Shown here: piece after piece, positions 33,001 to 35,663 of the stretch
Position numbering within the stretch: the first letter of the stretch is position 1
Layout: each line of letters begins with the position of its first letter
Source of the DNA: Candidatus Rifleibacteriota bacterium
GTDB lineage: Bacteria > Muiribacteriota > Ozemobacteria > Ozemobacterales > Ozemobacteraceae
Reading direction: 5' to 3'
DNA length: 35,663 nt
Assembly: GCA_905236675.1 (NCBI GenBank)
Contig: CAJOND010000066.1
Coordinates: forward strand, 1-35,663
Notes under the pieces: model-generated
What the model was told of the DNA's origin: nothing
The model's database searches: none
What the model saw: only the letters and a program-made list of their open reading frames with translations
Position numbers and translations under genes: made by a program

Positions 33001-33072
33001 CCCTCACCACCCACTAATCACCAATCACTAACCATCACATATATTCTTTCTTATCTCTAAATTTTATACATA
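33001..33072 (+). other. 72-base G-free, C-rich stretch after ccsA (possible Rho site)
   Basis: From the base after the ccsA stop to 33072 the plus strand contains no G at all. Its first ~40 bases repeat CAC/AATCAC units (ACCACCCACTAATCACC and similar). No terminator hairpin follows ccsA, so an unstructured C-rich, G-poor RNA here could be a Rho-utilisation site. Simple low-complexity drift is the alternative. Confidence 0.35.
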
Positions 33073-33119
33073 GTTTAGCCGATAATCTAGGACAGATACT
33101 ATAAAGTGAGGCAACAACT

Positions 33120-33756
33120 ATGCAAACAAAACAATCTCGCTGGTTATTTATATTTACTGTTTTAAGTATTCTTAGCTTGTCGTTTTCTTCTAATACGGTT
33201 CAAGCTGATTCAAACTGGCTTAGATATTTTAAGAAAGATTCTTTATTGAACACTTATAAAACCTGTTATGCTGTTTTGGATGATACGCTTTGGACTGGTA
33301 CCTATGGTGACGGAGTCATTATAAAAGATGGGAAAAGCGTAAAAAAAATTACAAAGATCTTCTTCTGTAGATGATGGGCTTGTTTCTGATTATATTACCT
33401 GTATTACTTTTGATGAAATACGACATAAAGTTTGGATAGGAACCAATATGGGGCTTAGTTGTTGTGACTATGAAGGCCAGGAATGGACTAGATACGTTGA
33501 AGGTAAGGAATTGCCTAATAATGTAATTAGGGCTCTTGCTATGGATAATTCTGGAAATTTATGGGTTGGAACACCATCTGGGATTTCTGTATTTGATGGT
33601 GAAAATTGGAAAACCATAAATGAAAAAAATGGCCTTCTTCAGGCTAGTATACATTCTATTAAAGTTAAAGGAAATGTCGTTTGGGTAGGAACAGTTGGCG
33701 GTTCTGTCAGTCGTTATAAAGATGGACAATGGCAGACTGTGGTAGGATTTGACTAA
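33120..33756 (+). pseudogene. Frameshifted exported propeller-type (Reg_prop) protein
   Basis: ATG 33120 (GTGAGG upstream) encodes a signal peptide (MQTKQSRWLFIFTVLSILSL..., cut near VQADS) and a first propeller repeat (LWTGTYGDGVIIKDGKSV). A shift at the A8 run (33341-33348) ends this frame at 33374. Reading seven A instead restores LQRSSSVDDGLVSDYITCI, which leads into three more repeats (VWIGTNMGLSC, LWVGTPSGISVFDGENW, VWVGTVGGSVSRYKDGQW) up to 33756. These are two-component-regulator-propeller blades, found in extracytoplasmic sensing or scaffold proteins. Even when repaired, ~212 residues give only about four blades, too few for a closed propeller, so it may be a shortened copy. The stop overlaps the next start (TAATG). 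Confidence 0.7.
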
Positions 33757-34664
33757 TGATTCAGACTGCTCATAGAGGAATTTATGAATTTCTTTGGTCT
33801 GAGCACAAGAATTCTGTTTTAAGTGTTTCAATAAAAGCTTTCCAAGGAATTGCTTCTAAGCTGGGTAAACGGCCTATGCTTCTGGCTTTGATGAAAAAAT
33901 TTGCAGAACATGCTTATGAACCAGAAACAGAACGTTATAATGCTTTATTAAACGCTTATGATGAAATTAAAGATGTTCTTTCCAGAAAAGAACGTCAATT
34001 AATAATAGAAACTCTTTTGGAAAACGAGGATGAAGCAGCTAATTTAATATATACTTTACCTCTTAAATATAATTGTAAAGTGTTAAGTGGGTGTAGATTG
34101 TTTTTCCCTAGAGAACAGGGATTATATAAATTTTGGGATGCTCAAGACAAGCCAGGTTTGTGGCTGTGTTTTGGAGCATTCCAATTTCATTTATCACCAA
34201 TGCAGCTCATAAGTAAAATTTGTTTAGCTACTTCTATAAAATTCAAAGATATTATAGAAATTCTCTGTTCTTTGAAAAAAGGTATTGATTACACAGAATA
34301 TCTTAATTATCCAATGGATTTGAGAGAAATACTTCAAAAACATGTTATGGTAGCTTTACCAGGGAAAAAGTCTGCATGGCTTAATCCTAGAATAAATATT
34401 GATGAATTAACCGACGATATAGATAAACTTGAAGTAGATCAGCTTGAAACCTCGGCTTTGGCTATTGAAAAGATTTGGGATGCTTCTGATTATTTACCAG
34501 ATATTATTTCTAAAATACCCGAAAAAAAAGATTTCCAAGAAGCTTTTTCAGAAGAATCTTTGCCTTTTGTTAAATGGAATAATAGTTTTGATGCTAAAGA
34601 AGCTTATGAAGAACTAGACGAGAGATTTATTTCAAGATTAGCTCAAGATAATGGACATATTTAA
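33756..34664 (+). CDS. Hypothetical protein, mostly helical
   Basis: 302 residues that I do not recognise. No signal peptide or clear membrane segment. The N-terminal ~100 residues are helical with repeat-like spacing (LNAYDEIKDVLSRKERQLI, then LIYTLPLKYNCKV). The centre has an aromatic-rich segment (FWDAQDKPGLWLCFGAFQFHL), and the C-terminal third is acidic (IDELTDDIDKLEVDQLE). The ATG overlaps the stop of the propeller gene, which indicates translational coupling and possibly a shared task. A strong terminator closes the unit. Confidence 0.7.
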   Translation: MIQTAHRGIYEFLWSEHKNSVLSVSIKAFQGIASKLGKRPMLLALMKKFAEHAYEPETERYNALLNAYDEIKDVLSRKERQLIIETLLENEDEAANLIYTLPLKYNCKVLSGCRLFFPREQGLYKFWDAQDKPGLWLCFGAFQFHLSPMQLISKICLATSIKFKDIIEILCSLKKGIDYTEYLNYPMDLREILQKHVMVALPGKKSAWLNPRINIDELTDDIDKLEVDQLETSALAIEKIWDASDYLPDIISKIPEKKDFQEAFSEESLPFVKWNNSFDAKEAYEELDERFISRLAQDNGHI

Positions 34665-34667
34665 GCG

Positions 34668-34706
34668 AAAAAAATACCTTCTTATTTAAGAAGGTATTTT
34701 TTTTTT
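34668..34706 (+). terminator. Bidirectional terminator between the 33756 gene and aqpZ
   Basis: ATACCTTCTTA (34674-34684) pairs with TAAGAAGGTAT (34687-34697), flanked by an A-run on the left and a run of at least nine T on the right. It starts four bases after the plus-strand stop. Its symmetry lets it also end aqpZ transcription from the other side. Confidence 0.88.
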
Positions 34707-34737
34707 GTGTCAAAACAGTAAGTGAATAATAATATTT

Positions 34738-35475
34738 TTAGTTTTGAGCTTCTTCTTTTACTTCTTCTTTGGGAGCTTCTTCAGCTTTTTTGCAGCAAGC
34801 TACTTTATTATAAATAACTGCACCGAGACAACCACCAACGATAGGAGCAACAATGAAAAGCCATAACTGCTGGATTGCCCAACCACGAACAAAAAGGGCA
34901 ACTGCAACGCTTCTTGCAGGATTTACAGAAGTATTAGTTACAGGAATGCTTATTAGGTGGATGAGAGTTAAACACAAACCAATTGCTATTGGAGCAAAGC
35001 CTTTAGGAGCTCTTTCATCTGTAGCACCCATAATTACAAATAAGAAAACAGCAGTCATAACAACTTCTGTAACAAGGGCAGCACCCATGTTGTAGCCCAT
35101 CGGAGAATGATCAGCATAACCATTACATGCAAAACCAGAAGCAACAACATCGAATCCTGCTTTTCCGCTAGCAATAAAATAAAGAACGCCAGCAGCAGCA
35201 ATCCCGCCTAAAACCTGGGCGATAATGTAAGGAGCAAGTTCTTTTGAGTCAAATCTTCCACCTGTTGCTAATCCAATTGAAACTGCTGGATTAAGATGAC
35301 AGCCAGAAATATGGCCTATAGCAAAAGCCATAGTCATAACGGTAAGACCAAAAGCAAGTGAAACACCTGCCCAGGCTATGCCAACATTTGGTGCACCAGC
35401 AGCGAGAACTGCACTACCGCAACCGCCTAATACTAACCAGAAAGTGCCGATAAATTCGGCAGCATATTTATTCAT
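34738..35475 (-). CDS. aqpZ: Aquaporin Z
   Basis: Water channel of the MIP family, 245 residues with six membrane helices. Both NPA boxes are present: HLNPAVS (N62) and VNPARS (N185). The stretch [23 protein letters not shown] is almost the same as E. coli AqpZ and includes the selectivity-filter His and Arg, so it should be water-selective rather than a glycerol facilitator. The C-terminus carries a short cytoplasmic Glu/Lys-rich tail ([14 protein letters not shown]) absent from E. coli AqpZ. RBS AGGAG lies 7 bases before ATG 35475. Monocistronic, with its own promoter at 35512-35540. Confidence 0.96.
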   Translation of the reverse strand: MNKYAAEFIGTFWLVLGGCGSAVLAAGAPNVGIAWAGVSLAFGLTVMTMAFAIGHISGCHLNPAVSIGLATGGRFDSKELAPYIIAQVLGGIAAAGVLYFIASGKAGFDVVASGFACNGYADHSPMGYNMGAALVTEVVMTAVFLFVIMGATDERAPKGFAPIAIGLCLTLIHLISIPVTNTSVNPARSVAVALFVRGWAIQQLWLFIVAPIVGGCLGAVIYNKVACCKKAEEAPKEEVKEEAQN

Positions 35476-35511
35476 AATATCTCCTAGAATAATAATAAAA
35501 TTTCGTAGGCT

Positions 35512-35540
35512 TTTATACTACTAAATTTCTTGATAGTCAA
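35512..35540 (-). promoter_or_regulatory. Promoter of aqpZ
   Basis: On the minus strand, TTGACT (35535-35540) and TATAAA (35512-35517) are 17 bases apart, about 37 bases before the ATG. Confidence 0.75.
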
Positions 35541-35595
35541 GTATGCTATATTAGCAAATTATTAAAATGTTAATTGCAAAAGTAAATGCAAGTTA

Positions 35596-35642
35596 AATTG
35601 CGTTTAGTTCTGCAAAAATAGAAATTGCATTTAGTCCTGCAA
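35596..35642. repeat. Two 20-bp direct repeats, 27-bp period
   Basis: AATTGCGTTTAGTTCTGCAA (35596-35615) and AATTGCATTTAGTCCTGCAA (35623-35642) differ at two positions. Each unit is framed by TTGC and GCAA, so it has weak internal symmetry. The window ends 21 bases later, so the array may continue outside. Confidence 0.6.
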
Positions 35643-35663
35643 TTTTGATTTAAATTTTTAAAA

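Noticed and set aside
35596..35663. Start of a CRISPR array.
   Set aside because: Two 20-bp units only 27 bases apart leave 7-base gaps, far too short for spacers, and no cas gene is in view.

Overview
The window is AT-rich (roughly one third G+C by eye) and gene-dense, and it uses the standard genetic code. It looks like a piece of chromosome from an uncultivated anaerobic bacterium. Desulfoferrodoxin (superoxide reductase) suggests anaerobic life. System II cytochrome c maturation (ResB/CcsA) suggests respiration or extracytoplasmic redox chemistry. A pseudopilin-like protein and two proteins with a pilin-like 'GAxEMYNMDH' C-terminus suggest a cell with a type II secretion or type IV pilus apparatus. 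Gene order around ffh-rpsP-khpA-rimM-trmD-rplS-lepB-rbgA is like that of Firmicutes. The pilin-like motifs remind me of candidate phyla such as Riflebacteria, but I hold that placement weakly.

Layout. (1) 1-94: the 3' end of a 5S rRNA with its terminator. (2) 122-12775, minus strand: one long housekeeping array read from a strong promoter at about 12.76 kb. It runs ffh, rpsP, khpA, rimM, trmD, rplS, lepB, rbgA, phoH, a PgpH-like HD protein, ybeY, a CorC/HlyC-like protein, DUF502, desulfoferrodoxin and trxA. A second promoter lies before desulfoferrodoxin. (3) 12.78-14.64 kb: a regulatory zone with a gene for an almost purely acidic repeat protein, a convergent gene for a probable zinc/winged-helix DNA-binding protein, and a set of AAGTG-CACTT / GTGTAC palindromes placed at the promoters of ffh, the regulator itself and galT. 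(4) 14.67-18.0 kb: two tandem GalT-family genes, then a pseudopilin-like gene and a frameshifted membrane-protein gene. (5) 18.0-21.6 kb, minus strand: an M42 aminopeptidase and two paralogous exported proteins ending in a pilin-like domain. (6) tRNA-Ser(CGA), then a three-gene module at 22.19-25.84 kb: an unfamiliar protein with a possible nuclease core and a glycine zipper, a frameshifted TPR/Sel1-like protein with a C-terminal membrane segment, and a Ycf46-like AAA+ ATPase. This module is the best candidate for an undescribed system. (7) 25.9-33.0 kb, plus strand: cmoB, a YacL-like PIN/TRAM membrane protein, a CBS-CBS-HutP fusion, gltX, resB and ccsA. (8) 33.1-34.7 kb: a frameshifted exported propeller protein and an unknown protein. 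(9) aqpZ on the minus strand and a pair of short direct repeats at the window end.

Three genes (17.4, 23.6 and 33.1 kb) are each broken by a single-base shift in or beside a homopolymer run. This could be assembly error or genuine decay or phase variation. It should be settled before those genes are interpreted. All housekeeping genes are intact.
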